Positions 1-8,100 of a DNA stretch of 64,000 nucleotides are shown here, one piece after another (position 1 is the stretch's first letter; every line of letters starts with the position of its first letter). This DNA comes from Methylobacteriaceae bacterium (GTDB lineage Bacteria > Pseudomonadota > Alphaproteobacteria > Rhizobiales > Beijerinckiaceae): NCBI GenBank assembly GCA_020638135.1, contig JACKJE010000017.1, positions 10,779-74,778 on the forward strand, given 5' to 3'. The notes beneath the pieces were generated by a model. It saw only the letters and a program-made list of their open reading frames with translations. It was not told the DNA's origin and did not search any database. The translations under genes were made by a program, and so were the position numbers.

Positions 1-541
1 CGTGGTCGTCGCCGGCAAGGAGTACAAGCTCGACTGCCTCATCTACTCGACGGGCTTCGAAGTCGGCACCGATTATTCGCGCCGCATCGGCATGACCATC
101 ACGGGTCGCGACGGGTTGACGCTGACGAAGAAATTCGAAGGCGGCGCGGAAACGCTGCACGGCATCTTTTCACGCGGCTTTCCCAACATGCTGCTGATCC
201 AGGCAGCGCAGGGCGGCTATAGCGCGAACTTCCAGCACATGCTGGCTGAGACAGCCAGGCACATCGCCTTCGTCGCAAGCGAGGCGTTGAACAAAGGGCT
301 GCGCACGCTGGAGCCCGAGGCGCAGGCCGAGGCCGACTGGGTGAAGAGCATCGTGCGCATGAGCAGTTTTCGCGCGCCCTTCCTTAGGGAGTGCACGCCC
401 GGCTATTACAATAACGAGGGCCAACCGAACGACGTGACGGCCAAGAACGGGTCCTTCTTGAAGGGCCCGAACGCCTTCGTGCGGCTGCTGGAAGGCTGGC
501 GTGCGGAAGGGACGATGCGCGGGCTGGAGGCGACGCGTTGA
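1..541 (+). CDS. Flavin-containing monooxygenase, Baeyer-Villiger type (C-terminal part)
   Basis: The reading frame is open from the window edge, so the 5' part with the FAD and NADPH Rossmann motifs lies outside. The visible 179 residues carry LIYSTGFEVGT, the late (A/S)TGF motif of class B flavoprotein monooxygenases, then GIFSRGFPNMLLIQ and GGYSANF, which match the C-terminal domain of cyclohexanone-monooxygenase-like enzymes. Such enzymes insert one oxygen atom into ketones or oxidise heteroatoms; the substrate cannot be inferred. It is followed after 19 nt by a NIPSNAP protein and an FAH-family hydratase on the same strand, which suggests a small catabolic operon. Family call is firm; the substrate is unknown. 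Confidence 0.85.
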   Translation, partial: VVVAGKEYKLDCLIYSTGFEVGTDYSRRIGMTITGRDGLTLTKKFEGGAETLHGIFSRGFPNMLLIQAAQGGYSANFQHMLAETARHIAFVASEALNKGLRTLEPEAQAEADWVKSIVRMSSFRAPFLRECTPGYYNNEGQPNDVTAKNGSFLKGPNAFVRLLEGWRAEGTMRGLEATR

Positions 542-560
542 GAGACGAGAGCTACCGGGC

Positions 561-890
561 GTGATCAATCAATTGCGTCTCTACGACATCGATCCGGAGC
601 TGGAAGCCCGCTTTCTGGCGCGCTTCGAACACCATGCCCAGCGGATCATGCGGGAGCGCTACGGTTTCCGCATTCGCGCCATGTGGCTCGCGCGCGAGGA
701 GAAGCGCCTCAGGTTCGTCTATCTGCTTTCCTGGAAGGACGAAGCCGAAATGCGTGCGCAATGGGCGGCGTTCATGGCCGACGAGGAATGGTCGCGGATC
801 AAGGTAGAGAGTCGCACCGGCTCTCGCGAACCCGTGCTCAGTATCGAAGAGATGGTTCTCGACGCGGTCGGGTTTTCGGAGGCGATATGA
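561..890 (+). CDS. NIPSNAP family protein
   Basis: 109 residues, predicted to start at GTG 561 (VINQLRLYDI), because the similarity to NIPSNAP/dimeric alpha-beta barrel proteins begins exactly there. Typical features are INQLRLYDI at the N terminus, a central RFRAMW-like strand region and a FVYLLSWKDEAEM segment before the final helix. NIPSNAP proteins are small ferredoxin-fold proteins often encoded beside monooxygenases and other catabolic enzymes; the biochemical role is not settled. The stop codon overlaps the next start (ATGA at 887-890), so the hydratase is probably translationally coupled. Confidence 0.75.
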   Translation: MINQLRLYDIDPELEARFLARFEHHAQRIMRERYGFRIRAMWLAREEKRLRFVYLLSWKDEAEMRAQWAAFMADEEWSRIKVESRTGSREPVLSIEEMVLDAVGFSEAI

Positions 891-1693
891 CGTTGCGCGC
901 AGCCGACACGGATGATGCGAAGCAGCAGGCGTCCGATCTGCTCTATGAGGCCTGGATGAGGGGCGAGGTCATCGAGGACCTGCCCTATTCCATCCGCCCG
1001 CAATCTCGCGCGGAAGGCTATGCCGTGCAGGCGCTGCTGGAGAAGCGTTTTTCGACGCCGCTGTGGGGATGGAAAATCGCGGCGACCAGCGTCGCCGGCC
1101 AGAAGCACATCGGCGTCGACGGGCCGCTCGCCGGCCGCATCTTTGCCGAGCGCGTGCTGCAGCCTGGCGCGACCGTGCCGGCAGGCGCCAATCGCATGAA
1201 GGTGGCGGAGGTCGAGTTCGCGTTTCGCATGGCCCGCGATCTCAGCCCCCGCGACAAGGCCTATTCGGTGGACGAAGTTCTCGCCGCCGTCGGCTCGCTG
1301 CATGTCGGCATCGAAATCCCTGATTCCCGCTACACGGATTTCGTCACCGCCGGCGGGCCGCAGTTGATCGCCGACAATGCCTGTGCGCACTGGTTCGTCT
1401 GCGGCCATGCGACGACGGCCGACTGGCGGTCGATCGATCTTTCCGCTCACAAAGTGCGCGGCATCGTGGAAGGCCGCTACGAGCGCGACGGAATCGGCTC
1501 GAACTGCCTCGGCGATCCGCGTGTCGCGCTCGCCTGGCTCGCCAATGAACTGTCCGGCATCGGCGTGACGCTTGCGGCCGGGCAGACGGTGACGACGGGC
1601 ACCTGCGTCATTCCGCTCGAAATCGAGCCAGGCGACGTCGTGACCGGCGATCTCGGCGAGATCGGCGTGGTCACGGTCCGTTTTCCGCATTGA
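887..1693 (+). CDS. 2-keto-4-pentenoate hydratase / FAH-family protein
   Basis: 268 residues. The segment [15 protein letters not shown] contains the ExE metal-binding pair of the fumarylacetoacetate hydrolase fold as used in the MhpD/DmpH (2-oxopent-4-enoate hydratase, 4-oxalocrotonate decarboxylase) branch, and GWKIAATS plus a C-terminal [12 protein letters not shown] support it. The family adds water to, or decarboxylates, 2-oxo-enoic acids made during ring or side-chain breakdown. ATG 887 overlaps the stop of the NIPSNAP gene. Together with the upstream Baeyer-Villiger-type oxygenase this suggests a pathway degrading a ketone or cyclic compound, but the substrate is inferred only. A second member of the family lies at 47408-48232. 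Confidence 0.8.
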   Translation: MTLRAADTDDAKQQASDLLYEAWMRGEVIEDLPYSIRPQSRAEGYAVQALLEKRFSTPLWGWKIAATSVAGQKHIGVDGPLAGRIFAERVLQPGATVPAGANRMKVAEVEFAFRMARDLSPRDKAYSVDEVLAAVGSLHVGIEIPDSRYTDFVTAGGPQLIADNACAHWFVCGHATTADWRSIDLSAHKVRGIVEGRYERDGIGSNCLGDPRVALAWLANELSGIGVTLAAGQTVTTGTCVIPLEIEPGDVVTGDLGEIGVVTVRFPH

Positions 1694-1757
1694 GCGCCAG
1701 ACTGTTGCCTTGCCGCCGATTTCGGCTAATTTTGCGGCGCAACAAACGGAGCCGTCG

Positions 1758-2798
1758 ATGAAAAGCCCGCGCAAATTCTACGAGCCGCTCGCCATCGGGG
1801 CGCCGCAGCCCTATCGCGACCTGCCCGTGCGCGTGGAGCGCATGATCCATTTCGTGCCGGCGCATCTCGAAAAAGTGCGCGCCAAGGCCGGCGACATGGC
1901 CAAGACCGTCGATGTGATCCTCGGCAATCTCGAGGACGCCATCCCCGCCGACGCCAAGGAAGCGGCGCGCAAGGGCTTCATCGAGATGGGCCAGAAGTTC
2001 GATTTCGGCGACACCGGCCTGTGGACCCGCGTCAATTGCCTGAACTCGCCCTGGGCGCTCGATGACATCTCGGAAATCGTCGCGGCGATCGGCGACAAGC
2101 TCGACGTCATCATGCTGCCGAAAGTCGAGGGGCCCTGGGACATCCATTATCTCGACCAGCTGCTTGCGCAGCTTGAAGCCCGCCACGGCGTCAAGAAACC
2201 GATCATGATCCACGCCATCCTCGAGACGGCGGAAGGCGTGAAGAATGTCGAGCAGATCGCGCTCGCCTCGCCGCGCATGCACGGCATGAGCCTCGGCCCC
2301 GCCGATCTCGCGGCCTCGCGCGCCATGAAGACGACGCGCGTCGGCGGCGGCCACCCGGAATACAAGGTGATTTCGGACCCCGTGGATGGCCAGGCGCGCA
2401 CGAGCGTGCAGCAGGACCTCTGGCACTACACGATCGCCAAAATGGTCGACGCCTGCCAGTCCGCGGGCATCAAGAGCTTCTATGGACCGTTCGGCGACAT
2501 TGCCGACGAGGCGGCCTGCGAGGTGCAGTTCCGCAACGCCTTCCTGATGGGCTGCGCCGGCGCCTGGTCGCTGCATCCCTCGCAGGTGGCGATCGCCAAG
2601 CGCGTGTTCTCGCCGGACGCCAAGGAAGTCGCGTTCGCCAAGCGCATTCTCGAGGCCATGCCGGACGGCTCGGGCGTCGTGATGATCGACGGCAAGATGC
2701 AGGACGACGCGACCTGGAAACAGGCGAAGGTGATTGTCGATCTGGCGAAGCAGGTCGCCGCGAAGGACGCGGAATACAAGGCGCTCTACGGCTTCTGA
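1758..2798 (+). CDS. mcl1: Malyl-CoA / beta-methylmalyl-CoA lyase (CitE-like)
   Basis: 346 residues, starting at ATG 1758 with a purine-rich site (cggag) upstream. It matches the HpcH/HpaI-CitE aldolase family at the Mcl1 length: [13 protein letters not shown] (conserved acidic metal-binding region), [12 protein letters not shown] with the conserved glutamate, and [20 protein letters not shown]. Mcl1 reversibly cleaves malyl-CoA to glyoxylate and acetyl-CoA; it serves the serine cycle in methylotrophs and the ethylmalonyl-CoA pathway in other alphaproteobacteria. The window holds no other gene of either pathway, so which one it serves is open. Close alternatives are citramalyl-CoA lyase or malyl-CoA thioesterase. 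Confidence 0.85.
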   Translation: MKSPRKFYEPLAIGAPQPYRDLPVRVERMIHFVPAHLEKVRAKAGDMAKTVDVILGNLEDAIPADAKEAARKGFIEMGQKFDFGDTGLWTRVNCLNSPWALDDISEIVAAIGDKLDVIMLPKVEGPWDIHYLDQLLAQLEARHGVKKPIMIHAILETAEGVKNVEQIALASPRMHGMSLGPADLAASRAMKTTRVGGGHPEYKVISDPVDGQARTSVQQDLWHYTIAKMVDACQSAGIKSFYGPFGDIADEAACEVQFRNAFLMGCAGAWSLHPSQVAIAKRVFSPDAKEVAFAKRILEAMPDGSGVVMIDGKMQDDATWKQAKVIVDLAKQVAAKDAEYKALYGF

Positions 2799-2892
2799 GC
2801 CAAGGACCGCCTATGTCACGGAATTGACAAGGTTACACACCAGCACTAGCTCAGAGGCCGGGCGACGGTCCGGGGGGCGAAGGCCTGCGTCT

Positions 2893-3231
2893 ATGACGAG
2901 CGAACGGGAACGGATAGCGAAATTCGGGATCGGCCAGGTGGTCAAGCACCGCCGCTATCCGTTTCGCGGCGTCATCTACGACGTGGATCCGGTCTTCGGC
3001 AACACCGAGGAATGGTGGCTTGCCATCCCCGAGGAAGTGCGGCCGCGCAAGGACCAGCCGTTCTACCATCTGTTCGCGGAAAACGCCGAGACGGAATATG
3101 TCGCTTACGTCTCGGAGCAGAACCTGCTCCCCGACAATTCCGGCGAGCCGGTGCGCCACCCGCAGGTCGACGAAATCTTCACGCGCACCGAGGGCGGCGA
3201 TTATCGGTTGAAGCCCGGCCGCAGCCACTGA
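2893..3231 (+). CDS. hspQ: Heat shock protein HspQ (hemimethylated-DNA-binding YccV family)
   Basis: 112 residues from ATG 2893. The core is the YccV-like beta barrel: KFGIGQVVKHRRYPFRGVIY, then EWW..IPEEVRPRKDQPFYHLFAE, and YVSEQNLLPD. In enterobacteria HspQ is an adaptor and enhancer of Lon protease and has been linked to DnaA stability; the family also binds hemimethylated DNA. A short exported protein gene begins directly after its stop codon with no gap. Confidence 0.88.
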   Translation: MTSERERIAKFGIGQVVKHRRYPFRGVIYDVDPVFGNTEEWWLAIPEEVRPRKDQPFYHLFAENAETEYVAYVSEQNLLPDNSGEPVRHPQVDEIFTRTEGGDYRLKPGRSH

Positions 3232-3456
3232 ATGAGCAAGGCGCTCATCGTCATAGCGCTGGGGCTTCTGCTCGTCGGCGCGCCGGTCTTTGCGCTACGG
3301 CCGGTGTGCCAGCCCCTGTCGGACGAAGACCTGAAATCGTTCAACACGCCGATCGAGCTGCGGACTGACAGGGATTTCTGGGTCAAAATCTTCCAGAAGC
3401 GCGGCGACCGCTGGTTCCACTGCAAGACGTGGATTTCGCGCCAGTTCTTCTTCTGA
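3232..3456 (+). CDS. Small membrane-anchored or exported protein, unknown function
   Basis: 74 residues, beginning with a hydrophobic stretch (MSKALIVIALGLLLVGAPVFA) that is a signal peptide or a single membrane anchor. The rest is basic and aromatic (WVKIFQKRGDRWFHC, ending WISRQFFF) with two cysteines that could pair in the periplasm. The start follows the hspQ stop immediately, so it is probably cotranscribed and coupled. I do not recognise a family. Confidence 0.6.
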   Translation: MSKALIVIALGLLLVGAPVFALRPVCQPLSDEDLKSFNTPIELRTDRDFWVKIFQKRGDRWFHCKTWISRQFFF

Positions 3457-3469
3457 CGCCCAAAAGAAA

Positions 3470-3493
3470 AAGGCGCGGGCCTGCCCGCGCCTT
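3470..3493 (-). terminator. Rho-independent terminator of the IalB-like gene
   Basis: A perfect 11-bp inverted repeat (AAGGCGCGGGC / GCCCGCGCCTT) with a 2-nt centre lies between the stops of two convergent genes. On the minus strand the stem is followed by ttttcttttg, a T-rich tail, so it should act for the leftward IalB-like gene. On the plus strand no T run follows, although the stem may still slow readthrough from the hspQ unit. Confidence 0.8.
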
Positions 3494-3514
3494 GTCCGTG
3501 TCTGAAGCCGGAGG

Positions 3515-4252
3515 TTACTGCTTCGGCGCCGCCGGAGCCGGAGCGGGGGCCGGTGCCGCCGCGCCCTTCTGCGCTTCGAGCTTCTTGCGCTCTTCCTCGG
3601 CCTTCTTCTGGAGCTGTTCCTGCAGCTTCTTCTGCTGCTCTTCCAGAACCTTGGGGTCGATCGCCGGACCGTCGAAGGCCTTGCCGAACCCGTCGAGCGG
3701 CACGTTGAAGGCGACTTCGGCGCCGACGCCGTTGCGCACCTGCACGTGCAGGGCCGTGCCCTTCTTCATCGCGTCGACGGTGGCCTGCTTGACCTTGGAT
3801 TCGGCGAAGCAGCCGTTCGGGAAGCAGATTTCGTAGGAGCCTTCCATGGTCGCGCCCTTGTCGACCGTGAAGCGGAAGCCCGGACGCAGCATCAGGCCGA
3901 TCGGCATGAGGAAGCGAACGATCTTGCTCTCCTCGCCCTTCACATCATAGACGGCGACCGCGAGCACCGGCGGCTGGTCGGCCTGGGTGCCGAAATCGCG
4001 GGTGGTGTAGCAGACTTCCTTGTTGGCGGACTGGTCCTTGCCGCAGACCTTGGTCCAGTCGGACTGCGCCGACTTCAGATCGACGACCATCGGGCCCTGC
4101 TGCGGCTGGCCGGCCGGCGCGGCCTGCGCAGGCGCGGCCGGCTTGTGCGCCGGCTTCGCGCCGGATTTCTGCGCCTGGGCGAGCGTGCCCCCGGCGAGAA
4201 CGATCGCCCCGGCGACGGCGGCCGCGCCGAACAGCTTCGTTATGGACGGCAT
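3515..4252 (-). CDS. Invasion-associated locus B (IalB) family protein
   Basis: 245 residues with a signal peptide (MPSITKLFGAAAVAGAIVLAGG..AQA), a Pro/Ala/Lys-rich linker, then the IalB domain: DWTKVCGKD, EVCYTTRDFG, LMPIGLMLRPGFRFTVDKG, and EICFPNGCFAES with paired cysteines. The C terminus is a KK/E/Q-rich helical segment (about residues 205-230) ending in an Ala-Pro tail. IalB proteins are periplasmic or outer-membrane-associated; the name comes from Bartonella, where the locus affects erythrocyte invasion, but homologues are common in free-living Hyphomicrobiales, where the role is unknown. Confidence 0.88.
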   Translation of the reverse strand: MPSITKLFGAAAVAGAIVLAGGTLAQAQKSGAKPAHKPAAPAQAAPAGQPQQGPMVVDLKSAQSDWTKVCGKDQSANKEVCYTTRDFGTQADQPPVLAVAVYDVKGEESKIVRFLMPIGLMLRPGFRFTVDKGATMEGSYEICFPNGCFAESKVKQATVDAMKKGTALHVQVRNGVGAEVAFNVPLDGFGKAFDGPAIDPKVLEEQQKKLQEQLQKKAEEERKKLEAQKGAAAPAPAPAPAAPKQ

Positions 4253-4496
4253 GAAACTTCCCTTTCGATGAATTCCGTTCGGGCGCGGCGCTCTTGAGAC
4301 ATCAAGCGCGAGGAGCCCCGGTCAGACGCGGGCCCGGCCCGCTTTCCCCGCTTCGAAGCGCCCCCGCGCTCATCACCCTCGATTGCGGCGACATAGTGAC
4401 GGCGCCCTCATACTCGTTTTGCCGCGGCAACGCCAGCGCCTATTCGCGCCCCGCGCCCGCCCTGACGCCGCCGCGCGGCTCGCCTAGACTGCGTTC

Positions 4497-6347
4497 ATGA
4501 CGACTCAGACGATTCGGCCGGGTCTGCGCCTCACGCGGCGAACCGCGATCGGGACGCTGGCGGCTGCGCCCACGCTGCTCGCGCGTACCGCGCGCGGGCA
4601 GGCGCAGGGCCGGATTTCGCACGGGATCGCCATGCACGGCGCGCCCGCGTTGCCGGCCGATTTCGCCCACCTGCCCTACGCCAATCCCGATGCGCCCAAG
4701 GGCGGGCGTCTGTCGATCGCCTTCCAGGGCACGTTCGACGGGCTCAATCCGTTCAATCTGCGCGCCGGGTCGGCGGCGCAGGGCCTGTCCGGCAATGTCT
4801 TCCAGACACTGATGGCGCGCTCGCTCGACGAGCCATTCACGCTCTACGGGCTGATCGCGCAGACGATCGAGACGGACGACGCGCGCAGCCATGTCGTGTT
4901 CAGGCTGGACCGTCGTGCGAAATTCTCGGACGGAACGCCGATCACCGCCGGCGACATTCTCTTCACCTTCGACCTCCTGAAGACGCGCGGACGGCCGCAG
5001 CAGCGCATCGCCTATGGCCTCGTGCGGTCGATCGTCGCGGTCGACGACTGGACGGTGCGCTACGACCTGACCGGCGCCAATGACCGGGAATTGCCGCTGA
5101 CGCTCGCCCTGATGCCGGTCTTGCCGAAGGACAAGACCAACGTCGAGCGCTTCTCCGATTCCTCGCTGGAAATTCCCGTCGCCTCCGGACCTTATCGGAT
5201 CGCGGCGATCAAGCCCGGCGAAGAGCTGACGCTGAAGCGCAATCCCGACTATTGGGGCCGCGATCTGCCGATCAGTCGCGGGCTCTACAATTTCGACGAG
5301 ATCGTCATCAGCTATTATCGCGACGCCAATTCCATGTTCGAGAGCTTCAAGGCCGGGCTGATCGACTATCGCTACGAAGGCAATCCGACGCGCTGGAAGA
5401 CCGGCTACGACTTTCCCGCCGTGCGCGACGGCCGGGTGAAGAAGGAGGAGCTGCGCGTCGGCACGCCGCGCGGCATGGAAGGCTTCGCCTTCAACACGCG
5501 ACGTCCCCTGTTCAAGGACGTGCGCGTGCGCGAGGCGCTCGCGATCATGTTCGATTTCGAATGGATCAATCACAATCTGTTCGACGATCTCTACACGCGC
5601 ACGATCAGCTTTTTCGACAATTCCGATCTCTCCTCGAGCGGGAAGCCGGCGAGCGCGGACGAACGCGCGCTGCTCGCGCCTTATGCGGGCGTGGTGCGCG
5701 CCGACATTCTGGAAGGCCGCTGGCGCCCCTATGTCGCGGACGGATCGGGACGCGACCGCAAGCAGGCGCGCGCGGCGCTCGACCTGATGACGCAGGCCGG
5801 CTGGAAGCTGAAGCGCGGCGAACTCGAAAAGGACGACGAAGGTTTCGAATTCGAGATCATGGTCGTCGACCGCAACCAGGAGCGACTCGCGCTCAATTAT
5901 GCCTCTTCACTCAAGCGCATCGGCGTCACCGCGCGCGTGCGCACCGTCGACGAGGTGCAGTATCAGCGCCGGCGGCAACGTTTCGACTTCGACATGATGC
6001 TCGGCACCTGGGTCGCCTCGGCCTCGCCCGGCAACGAGCAGCGGATGCGCTGGGGCTCGGCGAGCGCGTCGCAGGAGGCTTCGTTCAATCTCGCGGGCGC
6101 GTCGTCGCCGGCGATCGACGCGCTTATCGCGGCCATGCTGGCGGCGCAGACGCGCGAGGAATTCGTCACCGCCGTGCGCGCCTATGATCGCGTGCTGCTG
6201 TCGGGCTTCTATATCGTGCCGCTGTTCCACACGATCTATCAATGGGACGCGCACTGGACGAAAATCACGCGGCCGCAGGCGCTGCCGCATTGGGCCGCGC
6301 CGCTGTTTGCGGCGACGCTCGACACCTGGTGGAGCGCAACGCCATGA
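4497..6347 (+). CDS. Oligopeptide/microcin-C-type ABC transporter substrate-binding protein
   Basis: 616 residues, SBP family 5 (DppA/OppA/YejA clade). The N terminus has a Tat-like signal (RLTRRTAIGTLAAAPTLLA), then GIAMHGAPALPADFAHLPYANPDAP, typical of the YejA/microcin C group, and ANSMFESFKAGLIDYR and EGFAFNTRRPLFKDVRVR of the binding lobes. It delivers peptides or peptide-like ligands to an inner-membrane ABC importer. No permease or ATPase gene is beside it, so the importer partner must be elsewhere. Its last codons overlap the next gene (ATGA, 6344-6347). Confidence 0.88.
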   Translation: MTTQTIRPGLRLTRRTAIGTLAAAPTLLARTARGQAQGRISHGIAMHGAPALPADFAHLPYANPDAPKGGRLSIAFQGTFDGLNPFNLRAGSAAQGLSGNVFQTLMARSLDEPFTLYGLIAQTIETDDARSHVVFRLDRRAKFSDGTPITAGDILFTFDLLKTRGRPQQRIAYGLVRSIVAVDDWTVRYDLTGANDRELPLTLALMPVLPKDKTNVERFSDSSLEIPVASGPYRIAAIKPGEELTLKRNPDYWGRDLPISRGLYNFDEIVISYYRDANSMFESFKAGLIDYRYEGNPTRWKTGYDFPAVRDGRVKKEELRVGTPRGMEGFAFNTRRPLFKDVRVREALAIMFDFEWINHNLFDDLYTRTISFFDNSDLSSSGKPASADERALLAPYAGVVRADILEGRWRPYVADGSGRDRKQARAALDLMTQAGWKLKRGELEKDDEGFEFEIMVVDRNQERLALNYASSLKRIGVTARVRTVDEVQYQRRRQRFDFDMMLGTWVASASPGNEQRMRWGSASASQEASFNLAGASSPAIDALIAAMLAAQTREEFVTAVRAYDRVLLSGFYIVPLFHTIYQWDAHWTKITRPQALPHWAAPLFAATLDTWWSATP

Positions 6348-7372
6348 CAGCAGCGCCCGACGCTCTAGCGCACAATACGGATCATCCGCTCGCCGCTTTC
6401 GGGCTCGATACGGTGGCGCGCGGCGCTGCGCGGTTGCGCGCCGAGCGACTCGCGATGGCGGAAGCCGGGCCCGGCGCCGAATGCCATCCCGTCGCCTATG
6501 GCGAATTCGACCGACTGGCGCTCGCCTTTAGCGCCCATGCGCGCGCCTGCGGGCTCCTGCCCGGCGAACGCGTGCTGATCGTCGGCGCGGCGCGCACCGG
6601 AGTGGCGGTCGCGATCCTCGGCGCGATCGGCGCGGGACTCGAACCCGTGATCGCGCCCGCGCATCTGACGCCCGCCGCGCTCGCCTTCCTCGCGCAATCG
6701 ACCGGCGCGGTCGCGGTGATCGGCCCGACGCGCTACGGCGCGTTCGACGCCGAGCAGGCCATGCTGGAGATCGCGGCCACAGCGCCGGGCGTGCGGCTGC
6801 TCGGCTCGCTCGGGCCCGGCGCGAGCGACGGCGCCGTCGATTTTTCGCCGGCGGGATTGCGCGACCCCGTCGACGCGAACGCGCTTTCAATCAAGACGAC
6901 GACGCCGGCGCGTATCGGCCTGGTCCTGGCGCCCGAACAGAAGGCGCCGCGCGTCGTCTTCGTCTCGCAATCGGAGATCGTCGCCATCGCGCTCGATTTC
7001 GCCTCGCGGTTGCGCCTCAACGGGGAGCGGCCGATCCTGTCGACGCTCTCGCCGGCGAGCCTCGCGGGGCTGGCGACCGGGCCGGTCGCGGCTTTGCTCG
7101 TCGGCGCGCCGCTCACATGGTTCGGACCGTTCGAGGCGCAGAGCTTCATCGACACGCTGGACAAGGCCGGCCCCTGTCATCTGATCGCGCCGGAGGCGAT
7201 CGCCGCCGATCTCGCCGCGGCCGGCCTGATCGCGCCGGGCCGCCTGGAGAGCCTGTCGCTGGCGACGCGCGACCCCGCCGCGGCGGCGCCCCCGATCGGC
7301 GCCTCCTGCCCCGTCGCCCTGCTGGCGAGCGACAGCGACGGCCGCATGACGATTTCGCTGTCCGGCGCTTGA
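6344..7372 (+). CDS. Degenerate AMP-binding (ANL) N-domain-like protein
   Basis: 342 residues, coupled to the solute-binding protein by an ATGA overlap. The layout resembles the N-terminal domain of acyl-CoA synthetases: a YGEFDRLALAFSAHARACGLLPGERVLIVG segment, GIGAGLEPVIAPAHLTPAALAFLA, a TLSPASLAGLATGPVAALLVGAPLTWFGP stretch and HLIAPEAIAADL. The adenylate-forming P-loop (S/T-rich TSGTTGxPK) and the C-terminal lid domain are absent. It is therefore unlikely to be a normal ligase and may be a binding or pseudo-enzyme form. Assignment rests on overall pattern only. Confidence 0.5.
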   Translation: MTAAPDALAHNTDHPLAAFGLDTVARGAARLRAERLAMAEAGPGAECHPVAYGEFDRLALAFSAHARACGLLPGERVLIVGAARTGVAVAILGAIGAGLEPVIAPAHLTPAALAFLAQSTGAVAVIGPTRYGAFDAEQAMLEIAATAPGVRLLGSLGPGASDGAVDFSPAGLRDPVDANALSIKTTTPARIGLVLAPEQKAPRVVFVSQSEIVAIALDFASRLRLNGERPILSTLSPASLAGLATGPVAALLVGAPLTWFGPFEAQSFIDTLDKAGPCHLIAPEAIAADLAAAGLIAPGRLESLSLATRDPAAAAPPIGASCPVALLASDSDGRMTISLSGA

Positions 7373-7434
7373 AACGGCGGGTCCCGCGCCACATCCTTGT
7401 TGCTGACCGGCGCGTCGCCGGCGCGAGGAACGCC

Positions 7435-8100
7435 ATGACAGACCCAAGCCAGCGCCGCAGCATCGCCATCGACGTGGTTTCCGACGCGGTCTGTCCGTGG
7501 TGCTACATCGGCAAGCGCAACCTCGAAGCCGCGCTCGCCGATCTGCCTGAACTCGATGTTGAAGTGCGCTGGCGGCCCTTCCAGCTCGATGCGACGATCC
7601 CGCCGGAAGGGATCGACCGCAAAGCCTATCTGGAACGCAAGTTCGGCGCGCGCGTCGGGGAAATCTACAATCGGGTCAAAGATGCGGGCGCAGGCGCCGG
7701 CATTCCCTTCGCCTTCGAGGATATCGAACGCTCGCCCAATACGCTCGACGCGCATCGGCTGATCCGCTGGGCGGCCTCGGCCGGCGCGCAGGATGCGATG
7801 GTCGAGCGGCTGTTCCGCGATTTCTTCATCGACGGCAAGGATATCGGCGACCATGCCGTGCTGATCGAGGCCGCGCGCGCCTGCGGCATGGACTCCGGCC
7901 TCGTCGCCGACCTGCTCGCCGGCGACGCAGACAAGGACAATGTGCGCGAGGAGATAGCCTCGGCGCAACATATCGGGGTGACAGGCGTGCCCTTCTTCAT
8001 CCTCGACGGCAAGTTCGGCCTGCCGGGCGCGCAACCGCCGGACGTGCTCAAGCGCGCGATCGGCAAGGCGCTGGAGAAGGGCGGCGAGCCGCGTTCTTAA
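7435..8100 (+). CDS. DsbA-family oxidoreductase, FrnE-like
   Basis: 221 residues from ATG 7435, with gaggaa upstream. A thioredoxin-fold active site CPWC lies at residues 20-23 (DAVCPWCYIGK), followed by the helical insertion NTLDAHRLIRWA and the cis-proline loop GVTGVPFFIL near residue 180. This arrangement defines the FrnE/2-hydroxychromene-2-carboxylate-isomerase-like DsbA group, which is cytoplasmic (no signal peptide here). The stop overlaps, in convergent orientation, the stop of the next gene by a few bases. Confidence 0.87.
   Translation: MTDPSQRRSIAIDVVSDAVCPWCYIGKRNLEAALADLPELDVEVRWRPFQLDATIPPEGIDRKAYLERKFGARVGEIYNRVKDAGAGAGIPFAFEDIERSPNTLDAHRLIRWAASAGAQDAMVERLFRDFFIDGKDIGDHAVLIEAARACGMDSGLVADLLAGDADKDNVREEIASAQHIGVTGVPFFILDGKFGLPGAQPPDVLKRAIGKALEKGGEPRS

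Noticed and set aside
1018..2576. Long minus-strand open frames opposite the FAH and malyl-CoA lyase genes
   Set aside because: Rich in Arg/His/Asp without family motifs; they are the antisense frames of GC-rich genes.
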